From Burkholderiales bacterium (GTDB lineage Bacteria; Pseudomonadota; Gammaproteobacteria; Burkholderiales; Eutrophovitaceae): a DNA stretch of 64,000 nt. The notes below the pieces were generated by a model. That model had not been told where the DNA came from. It did no database searches and saw nothing but the letters and a program-made list of their open reading frames with translations. The stretch's first letter is position 1, and each line of letters opens with the position of its first letter. Shown here piece by piece: positions 6,827 to 15,788 of the stretch. A program made the translations under genes and the position numbers. The stretch is taken from assembly GCA_035560005.1 (NCBI GenBank), contig DATMAN010000043.1, positions 1-64,000 of the forward strand, given 5' to 3'.

Positions 6827-8359
6827 CTACCAGAAGACCGCGGCGCGACTGAAGCGCTCCCAGGCCCGCTTCAATGGTCTGAGCTGTTCCTGCATGTCAG
6901 CCGCGCAGTGGCTGCGCAGATAACCCAGTGCGGCATGCTTCACGCCGCCTGCGTGTTCGCAGAGAGCATCGACCAGCCGAACGGCGCTGGCCGCGTCGTT
7001 GATGCGGCCGAGCGCGTCCTGAAGATCGGCCAGTCGCTCGATGTAGCCTTGCGTCTTGCTCCCGGGAAACAGCGAGGCGAAAAACTCACAGCCATAACGC
7101 AGTTTCTTGGCGTCGATTCGCAGTCGGTGCAGCGCGGCCGCGTCGGCGGACTCCAGCACCGCGCCGCGCTCGAGCAGCTTGCGCTGTCTGCGCTCCAGCA
7201 CCTTGCGGGCAAACGCGACGAGCGGCATGCGCGCACAGGCCCGGTGTTCCTCGGTCCGGCGCTGCTGCCAGACGTCGCAGCGCAGTGCCAGCGCCAGATC
7301 GAGCATCAGCTCCGTGTAGGAAAGGGCCTCGATCGCGGCACGGGCGGCGCGGCGCGCGGCGGAGCGCGCGCGCAGGGCGCGACGCCGGACACCGGTCAGA
7401 TCGATCTGCGCCCCGACCTGCGCCTGCGGCAGCGTCTGCGTCAGGAAGACATCCCAGTCGCGAGCTTGTCCCAGCAGCGCCGCCAGAGTCTTCAGCGCGG
7501 CAATCGGCTGCCGGAACGCCGACTTGGGCACGGCGCGCGAAAAAACGCCGAACGCTGCGCGCAATCGGCGCAGCGCTACCCTCGCCTGGTGTATGTATTC
7601 CGGATCTCTCGAGCGCAGGACGCCGGCTTCGTTGGCCTGGAGCTGTCGCAGGCACGCGGTCGCCACCGTTGCGAACGCCGCATCCACGGTGCCGTGGACG
7701 GACAGCTCGATCGGCGCGGCCTTGACCGGTTGGACCGCCTTGCCATTTGCGAGACGGTAGCCGCGCTGCGCCTTGGTGGTGTTTTCCAGCCGCAGGGGCA
7801 GGTCGCGCAGCAGCTCGCGCGCCAGCGCGAACAAGGCCCGCGGCTCGCCGGCCTTGAGCTCCAGTTCGATTTCCGAGATCGGCGCGCGCCGCGACCCCGC
7901 CCGGATTTCGCCGCGGTCCACCGCGATTTCGATGCGCAGGCCGGGCGCGGGTTCGATGGTCGCGCGCCGGCGCCGGAAGCGGGTTGTGAAAACCACCGCG
8001 AGGCGGCTTCGGTCCTCTTCGCGTGCGATCAGCTCGCCCAGGCCGGCCTCGACCAGAGCGGAGAAGTCGAGAGCTTGCGACGCGACTTCGCTGTCGACCT
8101 CGCGATGCTCGTGCAGGCCGCCGACGGCCGCCGCGCCGATCTTGACGGTCTGGATCCACCGGCCCGCCTCGCACCGCAAGCGGATCGCAGCGCCACGCCG
8201 GCACAACTCGAAGCCGGGCGTATCGTAGTAGGCGGAGAAAACGGTGCGGCTGGCGGGAGGCGAACGCAGCCAAGGCCGGATCGCCGCGCTTTTCCAGACA
8301 TCGTTGGCCCGCTCCGGGGCGACACCGAGCTTGAGTTCGATCTCCTGCTGCGCGGCCAT
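6827..8359 (-). CDS. CYTH-CHAD domain protein (inorganic triphosphatase-like)
   Basis: Translation from ATG 8359 gives 510 residues. Residues about 5-200 are a CYTH domain with the signature ExExK (EIELKLGV) and the repeated acidic/basic strands that line its triphosphate tunnel (RLRCEAGRWIQTVK, EIELELKAGE). Residues about 220-500 are an alpha-helical CHAD domain with conserved His/Arg helices (YIHQARVALRRLRAAF, LHRLRIDAKKLRYGCEF). CYTH enzymes such as YgiF hydrolyse tripolyphosphate, and CHAD domains bind polyphosphate granules. The gene is directly downstream of ppk, which fits. The frame continues upstream of 8359 into ppk antisense sequence without similarity, so that extension was discarded. 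Confidence 0.88.
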   Translation of the reverse strand: MAAQQEIELKLGVAPERANDVWKSAAIRPWLRSPPASRTVFSAYYDTPGFELCRRGAAIRLRCEAGRWIQTVKIGAAAVGGLHEHREVDSEVASQALDFSALVEAGLGELIAREEDRSRLAVVFTTRFRRRRATIEPAPGLRIEIAVDRGEIRAGSRRAPISEIELELKAGEPRALFALARELLRDLPLRLENTTKAQRGYRLANGKAVQPVKAAPIELSVHGTVDAAFATVATACLRQLQANEAGVLRSRDPEYIHQARVALRRLRAAFGVFSRAVPKSAFRQPIAALKTLAALLGQARDWDVFLTQTLPQAQVGAQIDLTGVRRRALRARSAARRAARAAIEALSYTELMLDLALALRCDVWQQRRTEEHRACARMPLVAFARKVLERRQRKLLERGAVLESADAAALHRLRIDAKKLRYGCEFFASLFPGSKTQGYIERLADLQDALGRINDAASAVRLVDALCEHAGGVKHAALGYLRSHCAADMQEQLRPLKRAWERFSRAAVFW

Positions 8360-8411
8360 GGACGCTTGCCTGCCGGTCGGGCGAAGGTTTTTCCGGTGGC
8401 GCGAAGCCCCT

Positions 8412-10601
8412 TCAGTTCGCCGCGGCGCCGGGGTGCGCCGAAAGCGACTCGAGCAGCGCGAGCTGGGCGGCGACGGGCTTCGCACGGCCGGGGTGCCTGC
8501 GGTGGTACTGTCCGTTGGCGTCCATGTCCCAGGCCTGCATGTTGTCGGCGAGGTAGATCCTGAGTGCTTCGTCGAGCACGCGCTTCTTGAGCCTGGGGTC
8601 GAGCACGGGAAAGCAGACCTCGATGCGCCGGAAGAAATTGCGGTCCATCCAGTCGGCGCTGGCCAGGCAGACGGTATCCGTGCTGCGGAAATAGAAGGCG
8701 CGCTCATGTTCCAGGAAACGGCCTACGATCGAGCGCACGCGGATGTTCTCGGACAACCCCGGCAACCCCGGCCGCAGCGCGCAAACGCCGCGCACGATCA
8801 GATCGATCTGCACGCCCGCCTGCGAAGCCGCATACAGCGCGGCGATGATCTCCGGCTCCAGCAGTGCGTTCATCTTGGCGATGATCTGCGCCGGCTGGCC
8901 GGCGCGCGCGGCCTCCGCCTCCTTGCGGATCGCCTCGAGAATGCGCAAGTGCAAGGTGAACGGCGACTGCCACAAGTGGGTGAGCCGCGTGGCCTTGCCC
9001 AGACCGGTGAGCTGCATGAAGATATCGTTGACGTCTGCGCACACCTGTTCGTTGCAGGTGAACAGGCCGAAGTCGGTGTAGAGCGTCGCCGTGCGCGAGT
9101 GATAGTTGCCAGTGCCCAGGTGCACGTAGCGTTTCAGGCCGCCTTCCTCGCGGCGTACCACCATCGCCATCTTGGCGTGCGTCTTGTGCCCGACCACGCC
9201 GTAGACCACGTGCGCACCGACTTCCTCCAGCCGCTGGGCCCAGACCAGGTTCGCCTCTTCGTCGAAGCGCGCCAGCAGCTCCACAACCACAGTGACTTCC
9301 TTGCCGCTCTTGGCTGCGTCGATCAGCACCTGCATCAGCTCGGAATTGACGCCGGTGCGATAGACCGTCTGCTTGATCGCCACGACCTGCGGATCGGCCG
9401 CGGCCTGCTGGATGAAACTAACCACCGGCTTGAACGACTGGAACGGGTGGTGCAGGAGAATGTCGTTCCTGCGCATCGCTTCGAAGATGTCGCCCTCCTC
9501 GTCTAGCGGCTCGGGCAGGCCCGGAATGAAGGGCGCGAACTTCAGCTCGGTTCGATCGACCAGATCGGGGATCTGCATCAGCCGCACCAAGTTCACCGGG
9601 CCGTTCACGCGGTACAGATCGTCCGGGCCCAGATTGAACTGCTGCAGCAGGAAATCGGAAATCTCCCGGGAGCACAGATCGGCTACTTCCAGCCGCACCG
9701 CGTCGCCGAAGTGACGTTGCGGCAGCTCGCCCTGCAGCGCGATGCGCAGGTTCTTGACTTCTTCTTCGTCGACGAACAGGTCCGAATTGCGCGTCACGCG
9801 GAACTGGTAGCAGCCCTGCACCTGCATGCCCGAGAACAGCTCGCCGACGTGCGCGTGAATGATCGAGGACAGGAACACGAATCCGTACTCGACACCCGCG
9901 ATTTCGAGGGGCAGGCGGATCACCCGCGGCAGCACCCGGGGAGCCTGCACCAGCGCGATCCCGGAGTTGCGACCGAAGGCGTCCTTGCCGGAGAGTTGCA
10001 CGGCGAAGTTCAGGCTCTTGTTGAGAATGCGCGGGAAGGGATGCGCCGGGTCGAGCCCGATCGGGGTCATGACCGGCATGATCTCGCGCAGGAAGTAGTT
10101 CTTGATCCAAGCGCGCTGCGCCTCGGTCCAGTCGCGGCGGCGCAGGAAGTGGATGCCGGCGCCGGCCAGTTGCGGGAGCAACTGTTCGTTCCAGAGCCGG
10201 TACTGGTGCGCCACCAGATCGTGGGCCGCCGCCGAAACCTGGCGGAACACCTGGACCGGCGAGGCACCGTCCGGCCCGGAAGCTTCCACGCCCAGGTCGA
10301 TCTGCGCCTTCAGCCCCGCCACCCGGATTTCGAAGAACTCGTCGAGATTGTTGGAGACGATGCAAAGGAAGCGCAGCCGCTCGAGCAGGGGCACGTCCCG
10401 GTCTTCGGCCTGCGCCAGCACACGCCGGTTGAATTCGAGCTGCGAGAGCTCGCGGTTGAGCAGATGGCCCGGATCGACCGCGCGCGATTTGCGCGACTTC
10501 GATCCGGCGAGCGCGGCCTTCTTGCGGGCCGCCTTGTCGACCACCGGCCCCGTGAGCCGATCCGGCGACTCCGCCTTGTTGAAGATCATCTTGTTCGTCA
10601 T
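8412..10601 (-). CDS. ppk: Polyphosphate kinase 1
   Basis: Starting at ATG 10601 the protein has 729 residues, the usual size; a GTG at 10640 would add 13. The four Ppk1 domains are recognisable: N (LLNRELSQLEFNRRVLAQAED), the head domain, C1 with the autophosphorylated His region (RYVHLGTGNYHSRTATLYTDFG), and C2 with the second essential His (VGRFLEHERAFYF) and SADWMDRNFFRRIE. It polymerises the gamma phosphate of ATP into polyphosphate and can run in reverse. The CYTH-CHAD and SixA-like genes follow on the same strand, making a compact polyphosphate module. The N-terminus has a basic stretch (AARKKAALAGSKSRKSR) before the N domain. Confidence 0.95.
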   Translation of the reverse strand: MTNKMIFNKAESPDRLTGPVVDKAARKKAALAGSKSRKSRAVDPGHLLNRELSQLEFNRRVLAQAEDRDVPLLERLRFLCIVSNNLDEFFEIRVAGLKAQIDLGVEASGPDGASPVQVFRQVSAAAHDLVAHQYRLWNEQLLPQLAGAGIHFLRRRDWTEAQRAWIKNYFLREIMPVMTPIGLDPAHPFPRILNKSLNFAVQLSGKDAFGRNSGIALVQAPRVLPRVIRLPLEIAGVEYGFVFLSSIIHAHVGELFSGMQVQGCYQFRVTRNSDLFVDEEEVKNLRIALQGELPQRHFGDAVRLEVADLCSREISDFLLQQFNLGPDDLYRVNGPVNLVRLMQIPDLVDRTELKFAPFIPGLPEPLDEEGDIFEAMRRNDILLHHPFQSFKPVVSFIQQAAADPQVVAIKQTVYRTGVNSELMQVLIDAAKSGKEVTVVVELLARFDEEANLVWAQRLEEVGAHVVYGVVGHKTHAKMAMVVRREEGGLKRYVHLGTGNYHSRTATLYTDFGLFTCNEQVCADVNDIFMQLTGLGKATRLTHLWQSPFTLHLRILEAIRKEAEAARAGQPAQIIAKMNALLEPEIIAALYAASQAGVQIDLIVRGVCALRPGLPGLSENIRVRSIVGRFLEHERAFYFRSTDTVCLASADWMDRNFFRRIEVCFPVLDPRLKKRVLDEALRIYLADNMQAWDMDANGQYHRRHPGRAKPVAAQLALLESLSAHPGAAAN

Positions 10602-10722
10602 TCGCCGTGCCTGGTAGGTCCGGCTCCGCTCAAGTCGCACGGCGAGCGAAGGGGCGCTTGTTGCCGTGCGAGGATGCGTGACTCGATGCAGCGGGGCCGT
10701 GGTGCGCCCGCGAGGCGCGAAA

Positions 10723-10998
10723 TCAGCGCCTGGTGGGCGGCACGTAGCCTGCGGCGGTGTCCGCCCCCGAGCCGAAGAAGTAGCGCTCGGTCTGCTCCAT
10801 CAGATATTTCCTGGCCTGCGGGTCGGCGAGGTTGAGCCGGTTCTCGTTGACCAGCATCTTCTGGTGCTCGAGCCAGGCCTTCCACGCCTCCTTGGAGACG
10901 TTCTCGAAAAGCCGCTTGCCGAGTTCGCCTGGAAACGGGGGAAAATCGAGACCTTCCGCTTCCCGTCCGAGCTTCACGCACTTCACCAATCTGGCCAT
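10723..10998 (-). CDS. yggX: YggX-family Fe(II)-trafficking / oxidative damage protection protein
   Basis: This 91-residue cytosolic protein has the full YggX pattern: [11 protein letters not shown] with the conserved Cys at residue 7, [40 protein letters not shown], and [22 protein letters not shown]. Members protect Fe-S clusters and labile iron from oxidants. It stands alone between argA and ppk. A TATAAT box at 11065-11070 suggests that it has its own promoter. Identification is by sequence alone and is clear. Confidence 0.93.
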   Translation of the reverse strand: MARLVKCVKLGREAEGLDFPPFPGELGKRLFENVSKEAWKAWLEHQKMLVNENRLNLADPQARKYLMEQTERYFFGSGADTAAGYVPPTRR

Positions 10999-11064
10999 CT
11001 TTACGGTTCAACAGGTTAGATGCAGCGCGTTGCCGCCGCGTTACGCGCGTGTGACACGGGACGA

Positions 11065-11070
11065 ATTATA
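11065..11070 (-). promoter_or_regulatory. Candidate -10 box for yggX
   Basis: The minus strand reads TATAAT, a perfect -10 match, 67 bp before the yggX ATG and just downstream of the argA stop. No good -35 hexamer is found 16-18 bases upstream, so the call rests on the -10 and its location. Confidence 0.35.
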
Positions 11071-11083
11071 AGACCGGCATCTG

Positions 11084-12403
11084 CTACAGGGGTTTGGCGA
11101 GTACCTTGGAGCGCCGCTGGTAGTTGTACAGCGCCTGCTTGCGCGCGGGGAGCACCGCAAGCGGCGCTTCGCTGAAGCCGTGCTCGACGAACCAGTGCGA
11201 AGCCCGAGTAGTGAGCACGAACAGTTTCTTGAGCCCGGTTTTCCTGGCGCGGCTCTCGATCGTTTGCAGCAGCCGCTCGCCGGCCCCGCCGTTGCGGTAG
11301 TCCGGATGCACCGCAAGACAGGCCAGCTCCCCCACGCCGTCTTCCGGAAACGGATAGAGCGCGGCACAGCCGACGATCACCCGATCGTGTTCCAGCACGA
11401 CGAAGCGATCGATCTCGATTTCCAGCAGTTCGCGCGAACGTTTGACCAGCGTGCCGTCGGCCTCCAGCGGCTCGATCAGTCGCAGGACGCCGCCGACGTC
11501 CTCGATCGTGGCCTCGCGCAGGCGCTCCAGCGGATCGCGCGTGACCATCGACCCGACGCCCTCGTGGGTGAACAGCTCCAGCAGCAGCGCCCCGTCCAGA
11601 TGGCGGCTGATCATGTGCACGCGCGGGGTTCCGCCCCGGCAGGCCTGGATGGCGAATGGCAGATACTGTTTCATGCCGGCCGGAAGCCGTGCCGCGTCTT
11701 CGAGCAGCGCCTCGGCGTCAGTGACCGTGAGTTCGCGCAGAATGCTGCCGTCGCGTCCCGGCAGTCCGGCTTCCTCGGCGAGGAAAATCAGCTTGTCGGC
11801 GTGCAGGGCGATTGCGACCTGGGCCGCGACGTCTTCCACCGTCAGATTGAAGGTCTCGCCGGTGGGCGAATAGCCCACCGGCGAAATGAGCACCAGCTCG
11901 TCGCCATCCAGCCGACGGCGGATGGCTTCGGCGTCGATCTTGCGCACCTCACCGGCGTATTGCATGTCCACACCGTCCACCACGCCTTTGGGCCGGGCGA
12001 CCACGAAGTTGCCCGAGGCGACGCGGATGCGCGCACCAGCCATCGGCGAATTGGGCAGCCCCATGGACAGCAGCGCCTCGATCTCCACGCGCAACTGGCC
12101 GTTGGCCTGCTTGACGCAGGCCAGCGTGGCCTCGTCCGTCACGCGCACGCCGCGCACGTAGCGCGACTCGATACCGCGCGCGGCGAGTGCATGCTCGATC
12201 TGCGGGCGCGCGCCATGCGCGAGGACCAGCTTGACGCCGAGGCTGGCCAGCAGGTTCAGATCGTGCGTCAGACCGACGAAGCGGCCGTCGGCCACCACCT
12301 CTCCGCCGAAGGCGATGACGAACGTGCGCCCGCGGAACGCGTGAATGTAAGGCGCCGCGGCGCGGAACCATTGCACGAAGTTTTCGTTGGGGAGCGCCTG
12401 CAT
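11084..12403 (-). CDS. argA: N-acetylglutamate synthase (ArgA)
   Basis: Translation from ATG 12403 gives 439 residues, the size of classical ArgA. The N-terminal amino-acid-kinase-like domain (about 20-290) contains FVIAFGGEVVADG, LVLAHGARPQIE and VLISPVGYSPTGETFNLTVEDVA. The C-terminal GNAT acetyltransferase domain (about 290-439) contains FVVLEHDRVIVGCAALYPF and the acetyl-CoA loop VHPDYRNGGAGERLL. It makes N-acetylglutamate, the first intermediate of arginine synthesis. It is 11 bp downstream of an SDR gene on the same strand. The reading frame continues upstream through the SDR without similarity, so the start beside PNENFVQWFR was taken. Confidence 0.94.
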   Translation of the reverse strand: MQALPNENFVQWFRAAAPYIHAFRGRTFVIAFGGEVVADGRFVGLTHDLNLLASLGVKLVLAHGARPQIEHALAARGIESRYVRGVRVTDEATLACVKQANGQLRVEIEALLSMGLPNSPMAGARIRVASGNFVVARPKGVVDGVDMQYAGEVRKIDAEAIRRRLDGDELVLISPVGYSPTGETFNLTVEDVAAQVAIALHADKLIFLAEEAGLPGRDGSILRELTVTDAEALLEDAARLPAGMKQYLPFAIQACRGGTPRVHMISRHLDGALLLELFTHEGVGSMVTRDPLERLREATIEDVGGVLRLIEPLEADGTLVKRSRELLEIEIDRFVVLEHDRVIVGCAALYPFPEDGVGELACLAVHPDYRNGGAGERLLQTIESRARKTGLKKLFVLTTRASHWFVEHGFSEAPLAVLPARKQALYNYQRRSKVLAKPL

Positions 12404-12414
12404 CGCGGAGGGAC

Positions 12415-13182
12415 TCAGCGCGGAGCCATCCGGATGGCGCCGTCGAGGCGGATCACCTCGCCGTTGAGCATTTCGATCTCGAAGATGCTGCGCACCAGCT
12501 GCGCGTATTCCGACGGCCGGCCGAGCCGCGAGGGGAAGGGCACCTGCTTGGCGAGCGAATCCTGCACTTCCTGCGGCATGCCCTTCAGCATCGCGGTCTC
12601 GAAGATTCCGGGCGCAATGGTTACCACGCGGATGCCGCTGCGCGACAGGTCGCGTGCGATCGGCAGCGTCATCCCCACGATTCCGCCCTTCGAAGCGGCG
12701 TAGGCGGCTTGTCCGATCTGCCCGTCGAATGCCGCCACCGACGCGGTATTGACGATGACCCCACGCTCGCCCGCGGCGTTGGGAGTGAGCTTCGACATGG
12801 CATCCGCGGCCAGCCGGATCATGTTGAAGGTCCCGATCAGGTTGACGTTGATGACGCGACTGAAACTGTCGAGCCGGTGCGGACCTTCCTTTCCGACCGT
12901 TTTCTCGCCCAGCGCGATGCCGGCGCAGTTCACCAGTCCGTGCAGGGCGCCGAAGTGCTTGAGCGCCGCGTCGACCGCTGCCTTTGCGTGTTGCTCGCTG
13001 GTGACGTCGCACTGGACAAAACGCGCCTTTGCGCCGAACTTCGCGGCCAGCGCTTCGCCAGTTGCCTGCTGCATGTCGGCGATGATCGCGTTGCCGCCGG
13101 CGGCGACGACCATTTCCACCGTGGCCGCGCCCAGTCCGGAGGCGCCGCCGGTGACGATGACAGTGCTGTTCTTCAGTTCCAT
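12415..13182 (-). CDS. SDR-family 3-hydroxyacyl-CoA dehydrogenase (type II / HSD17B10-like)
   Basis: This 255-residue short-chain dehydrogenase has the NAD-binding TGGASGLG at about 11-18, the VNCAG motif, and the Ser-Tyr-Lys set ([23 protein letters not shown]). The overall pattern, including [37 protein letters not shown] at the C-terminus, matches the type II 3-hydroxyacyl-CoA dehydrogenases that act on fatty or branched-chain acyl-CoAs. It probably works in beta-oxidation or isoleucine/steroid breakdown. It is 11 bp upstream of argA, but no functional link is evident. Exact substrate cannot be read from sequence. Confidence 0.82.
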   Translation of the reverse strand: MELKNSTVIVTGGASGLGAATVEMVVAAGGNAIIADMQQATGEALAAKFGAKARFVQCDVTSEQHAKAAVDAALKHFGALHGLVNCAGIALGEKTVGKEGPHRLDSFSRVINVNLIGTFNMIRLAADAMSKLTPNAAGERGVIVNTASVAAFDGQIGQAAYAASKGGIVGMTLPIARDLSRSGIRVVTIAPGIFETAMLKGMPQEVQDSLAKQVPFPSRLGRPSEYAQLVRSIFEIEMLNGEVIRLDGAIRMAPR

Positions 13183-13242
13183 GCCGATACCGTGCGAATG
13201 GCGGAAAAAAGTTGAAAGGGCCGCAGTATATCGGCGCGACCG

Positions 13243-14016
13243 CTAAAAGTCGCCCCACAGGGCCTGGATGCCGGCTAGCGCGGCGAGCGCTGCGGTTTCG
13301 GTGCGCAGGATGCGCGGCCCCAGCCGAACGGGCAGGAAGCCGCGGCCGAGCGCGGCTGCCACTTCCGCGCCCGACAGACCGCCTTCCGGACCGACGAGCA
13401 GCAGCACGCGAGCGGGAGCCTTGGGCAGGACCTTGAACGAAACCTCCGCGGTCGGCGACAACAGCAAGCGCAGTTCGCCGCGCGGCGCCGCCACCGGCAG
13501 CCGCGCCAGCCAGTCTTCGAGCTTCAGCAACGCGGCCACTCGCGGAACGGTGTTTCGCCCGCACTGCTCGCAAGCGGACACGACCAGGTTCTGCCAGTGC
13601 TCGGCGCGGCGCGCGGCCCGCTCTGCAGTAAGGCGCACGACGCTGCGCTCGGTCATCAGCGGCTGAATGCCGCTCACCCCCAGCTCGACGGACTTCTGCA
13701 GGGTCAGATCCATGCGATCTCCGCTGCAGACGCCTTGCGCCAGAATCGACTCGATCGGCGATTCACGCTGTGGCTCGGTGTAACCGCCGGTCTTGACCCA
13801 GACTTCGCCGCGGTCGAGGCGGACGATGCGCGCCTGGTACTCGCCGCCACGCCCGTTGAACAGCACCAGCGGGTCACCGATGGTCAGGCGCAGAACCCGT
13901 GCGGCGTGATGCGCGGCGCCGGAGGGCAGGCGCACTTCCGAACCGTTGCCCAGCGTGTCCGGGAAAAAGAAACGGGCGCCGGGCTTGACCGCTTTCTTTT
14001 GCACGCCATCGTTCAT
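13243..14016 (-). CDS. rsmE: 16S rRNA (uracil-1498-N3)-methyltransferase RsmE
   Basis: From ATG 14016 the protein has 257 residues. It shows an N-terminal PUA-like RNA-binding region (RFFFPDTLGNGSEVRLPSGAAHHAARVLRL) and a C-terminal SPOUT methyltransferase knot with the family motifs LLVGPEGGLSGAEV and LGPRILRTETAALAAL. It methylates U1498 of 16S rRNA. Two Cys in SACEQCGRN are also typical. The frame is open further upstream, where it runs antisense to the duplicated thioredoxin-gene start, and shows no similarity there. The gene diverges from the thioredoxin-like gene cluster. Confidence 0.94.
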   Translation of the reverse strand: MNDGVQKKAVKPGARFFFPDTLGNGSEVRLPSGAAHHAARVLRLTIGDPLVLFNGRGGEYQARIVRLDRGEVWVKTGGYTEPQRESPIESILAQGVCSGDRMDLTLQKSVELGVSGIQPLMTERSVVRLTAERAARRAEHWQNLVVSACEQCGRNTVPRVAALLKLEDWLARLPVAAPRGELRLLLSPTAEVSFKVLPKAPARVLLLVGPEGGLSGAEVAAALGRGFLPVRLGPRILRTETAALAALAGIQALWGDF

Positions 14017-14093
14017 GGCTAGAATTCTGCCATGCGACCTTCGCTCGGTCCTTGCGTCTTCACGCCCTACCTGCCCCGATACCGCTTCGCGCG

Positions 14094-14211
14094 ATAGGAG
14101 CCCGAGTCGATGGCGGCCCAGACCCCGGTGTGCGACTTTGGCTGGAAGGCGCGCGATTTCGATCTGCCCGGTACCGACGGCCGCCGCTACGGCTTGTCGG
14201 ACGTGCGCGGC
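14094..14211 (+). repeat. Direct repeat, copy 1 (118 bp)
   Basis: This segment repeats at 14295-14412 with three mismatches (14102 C/T, 14118 C/G and one base that turns a Gly codon into Ser). It contains the ribosome site ATAGGAG, the ATG and 34 codons of the thioredoxin-like gene. The offset is 201 bp, an exact multiple of three. Confidence 0.93.
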
Positions 14212-14298
14212 GCGCCGCAGCGCGGAGCAGGGGCCCCGCTTGCGGGGATGCGACCGTGCAGGCGCGCGTGGGCCGTGCACTCGGGCGTCTGGTCATAG
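14110..14298 (+). pseudogene. Truncated duplicate of the thioredoxin-like gene start
   Basis: The frame opens MAAQTPVCDFGWKARDFDLP, as in the intact gene 201 bp downstream, and agrees with it for 34 codons apart from one Gly/Ser change. It then diverges into Arg/Pro-rich sequence and stops at a TAG that is itself part of the second repeat's ATAGGAG. The thioredoxin fold and the CNHC motif are missing, so the product cannot be active. It could be an inert relic, or its translation could affect re-initiation at the true ATG 12 bp after its stop. The intervening 83 bp (14212-14294) match nothing else I can see in the window. Confidence 0.75.
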
Positions 14299-14412
14299 GA
14301 GCTCGAGTCGATGGCGGCGCAGACCCCGGTGTGCGACTTTGGCTGGAAGGCGCGCGATTTCGATCTGCCCGGTACCGACGGCCGCCGCTACAGCTTGTCG
14401 GACGTGCGCGGC
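14295..14412 (+). repeat. Direct repeat, copy 2 (118 bp)
   Basis: Second copy of the 14094-14211 segment. It includes the ribosome site and first codons of the intact thioredoxin-like gene and runs into unique coding sequence after codon 34. Confidence 0.93.
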
Positions 14413-14862
14413 CCCAACGGCCTGCTGTTGATGTTCATCTGCAACCACTGTCCCTACGTCAAGGCCGTGCGCGAACGCATCATTCGCGACTGCAAGGACC
14501 TCGCTGCCCTTGGCGTGGGTTGCGTGGCGATCAGTTCGAATGACCCGGAGGATTATCCCGAGGACTCGTTCGAGAACATGAGGCAGGTGGCGCGGCAGTT
14601 TGCCTACCCGTTCCCCTATCTGTACGACGAGACCCAGGAGATTGCCCGCGCCTACGGGGCAGTGTGCACGCCGGATTTCTTCGGGTTCAACAAGGATCTG
14701 GAGCTTCAGTACCGCGGGCGCCTCGACGCCTCGCGCACCGCGCCGGTGCCCGATGCCCGGCGTGAGCTCCATGAGGCGATGGTGCAGATCGCACGCAGCG
14801 GCAAGGGACCGTCGCAACAGATCCCTTCGATGGGCTGTTCGATCAAATGGAAGCGGTCCTGA
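14311..14862 (+). CDS. Thioredoxin-like redoxin (AhpC/TSA-related)
   Basis: The 183-residue protein has a thioredoxin fold of the redoxin type with the redox motif FICNHCPYVKAV near residues 47-58. It also has a cis-Pro-like region VCTPDFFGFNKDLELQYRGRLD and a C-terminus typical of a widespread cytosolic thioredoxin-family protein. It probably reduces or senses peroxides or disulfides; the natural substrate is unknown. ATAGGAG lies ten bases before the ATG. Its 5' end is duplicated just upstream. The last 16 bases overlap the start of the inositol-phosphatase-like gene, so the two are likely co-translated. Confidence 0.88.
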   Translation: MAAQTPVCDFGWKARDFDLPGTDGRRYSLSDVRGPNGLLLMFICNHCPYVKAVRERIIRDCKDLAALGVGCVAISSNDPEDYPEDSFENMRQVARQFAYPFPYLYDETQEIARAYGAVCTPDFFGFNKDLELQYRGRLDASRTAPVPDARRELHEAMVQIARSGKGPSQQIPSMGCSIKWKRS

Positions 14863-15659
14863 CGCAATCTTCCGCCGTTCTGGAGCGTGTGATCGAGGTG
14901 GTTCGCAGGGTTGCTTCCGACGAAATCATGCCGCGTTATCTGAAGGTGGCGCATCAGCGCAAGTCGGACGGCAGTCTGTTCACCGAAGCGGACCTGGCGG
15001 CGCAGGATGCGCTGTCCCGCATGCTGCCGCAGATCCTGCCGGGGCCGATAGTGGCAGAGGAGATGACCCAGCAGCAGCAGGTCGAGCGCTGGGTCGGTGG
15101 CGCCGAGGGCCTGTGGTGTGTCGATCCGATCGACGGGACTTCCAATTTTGTCAACGGCCTGCCGTACTTCGCGGTGTCGGTGGCGCGGATGCGCAACGGC
15201 CGCAGCGTGCTCGGCGTGGTCTACGACCCGGTGGCCGACGAGGTGTTCTACGCGCAACGCGGAGCGGGGTCCTATCTCAACGGAGAGCGGCTGCCGATCA
15301 AGACGCAGATTCCGGAGCTGCGCAACGCGATGGCCCAGGTCGATTTCAAGCGCCTGCCGCGCACCCTGCGCGCCGCGCTGGCTGCCGCACCACCTTACTC
15401 ATTCCAGCGCAACTTCGGCGCCAGCACGCTCGAATGGTGCTATGTCGCCGCCGGGCGCTTCGACGTCTATCTTCACGGCGGCCAGAAACTGTGGGATTAC
15501 GCGGCCGGGTCGCTCATCCTCGAAGAGGCGGGGGGATACATGGCCACGCTGGAGCACGATGACTTCTGGGCCGGTCGCCTTTGGGAGCGCTCGGTCCTAG
15601 CCGCACGCGAGCGGACGCTGTTCGAGGCGTGGGCCCGGTGGGTTCGCGCTCATGTATAG
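14847..15659 (+). CDS. Inositol monophosphatase family protein
   Basis: The 270-residue protein carries the metal- and phosphate-binding signatures of the family: IVAEEMT (Glu ligand), WCVDPIDGTSNFVNGLPYF (Asp-x-Ile-Asp-Gly-Thr) and KLWDYAAGSLILEEAGG near the C-terminus. Relatives dephosphorylate inositol-1-phosphate, 3'-phosphoadenosine 5'-phosphate or sugar phosphates. SuhB and CysQ are both possible comparators, but the context does not decide. Its start overlaps the 3' end of the thioredoxin-like gene by 16 bases. No terminator is visible before the ilvB promoter. Confidence 0.88.
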   Translation: MEAVLTQSSAVLERVIEVVRRVASDEIMPRYLKVAHQRKSDGSLFTEADLAAQDALSRMLPQILPGPIVAEEMTQQQQVERWVGGAEGLWCVDPIDGTSNFVNGLPYFAVSVARMRNGRSVLGVVYDPVADEVFYAQRGAGSYLNGERLPIKTQIPELRNAMAQVDFKRLPRTLRAALAAAPPYSFQRNFGASTLEWCYVAAGRFDVYLHGGQKLWDYAAGSLILEEAGGYMATLEHDDFWAGRLWERSVLAARERTLFEAWARWVRAHV

Positions 15660-15719
15660 AAACCATCTCCAGGGACTTTCCGCGTTTCTCTTCGCCCTTC
15701 GCGCGCGCTTTCAGGCGCC

Positions 15720-15748
15720 TTGACCGGTACAACCCGCCCCGGTATCTT
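15720..15748 (+). promoter_or_regulatory. Sigma70-type promoter of the ilv operon
   Basis: TTGACC (15720-15725) and TATCTT (15743-15748) are separated by 17 bases, about 40 bp before the ilvB start. The surrounding 129-bp gap has no leader peptide rich in Ile, Leu or Val, so classic attenuation is not evident. Confidence 0.5.
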
Positions 15749-15788
15749 GCCAAGTTTTCGCAGCAAATCTACCTACTTAGGTGCCTTC

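Noticed and set aside
6299..8563. A 754-codon plus-strand frame across sixA and the CYTH-CHAD gene.
   Set aside because: Antisense shadow of two recognised genes with no similarity or start signal.
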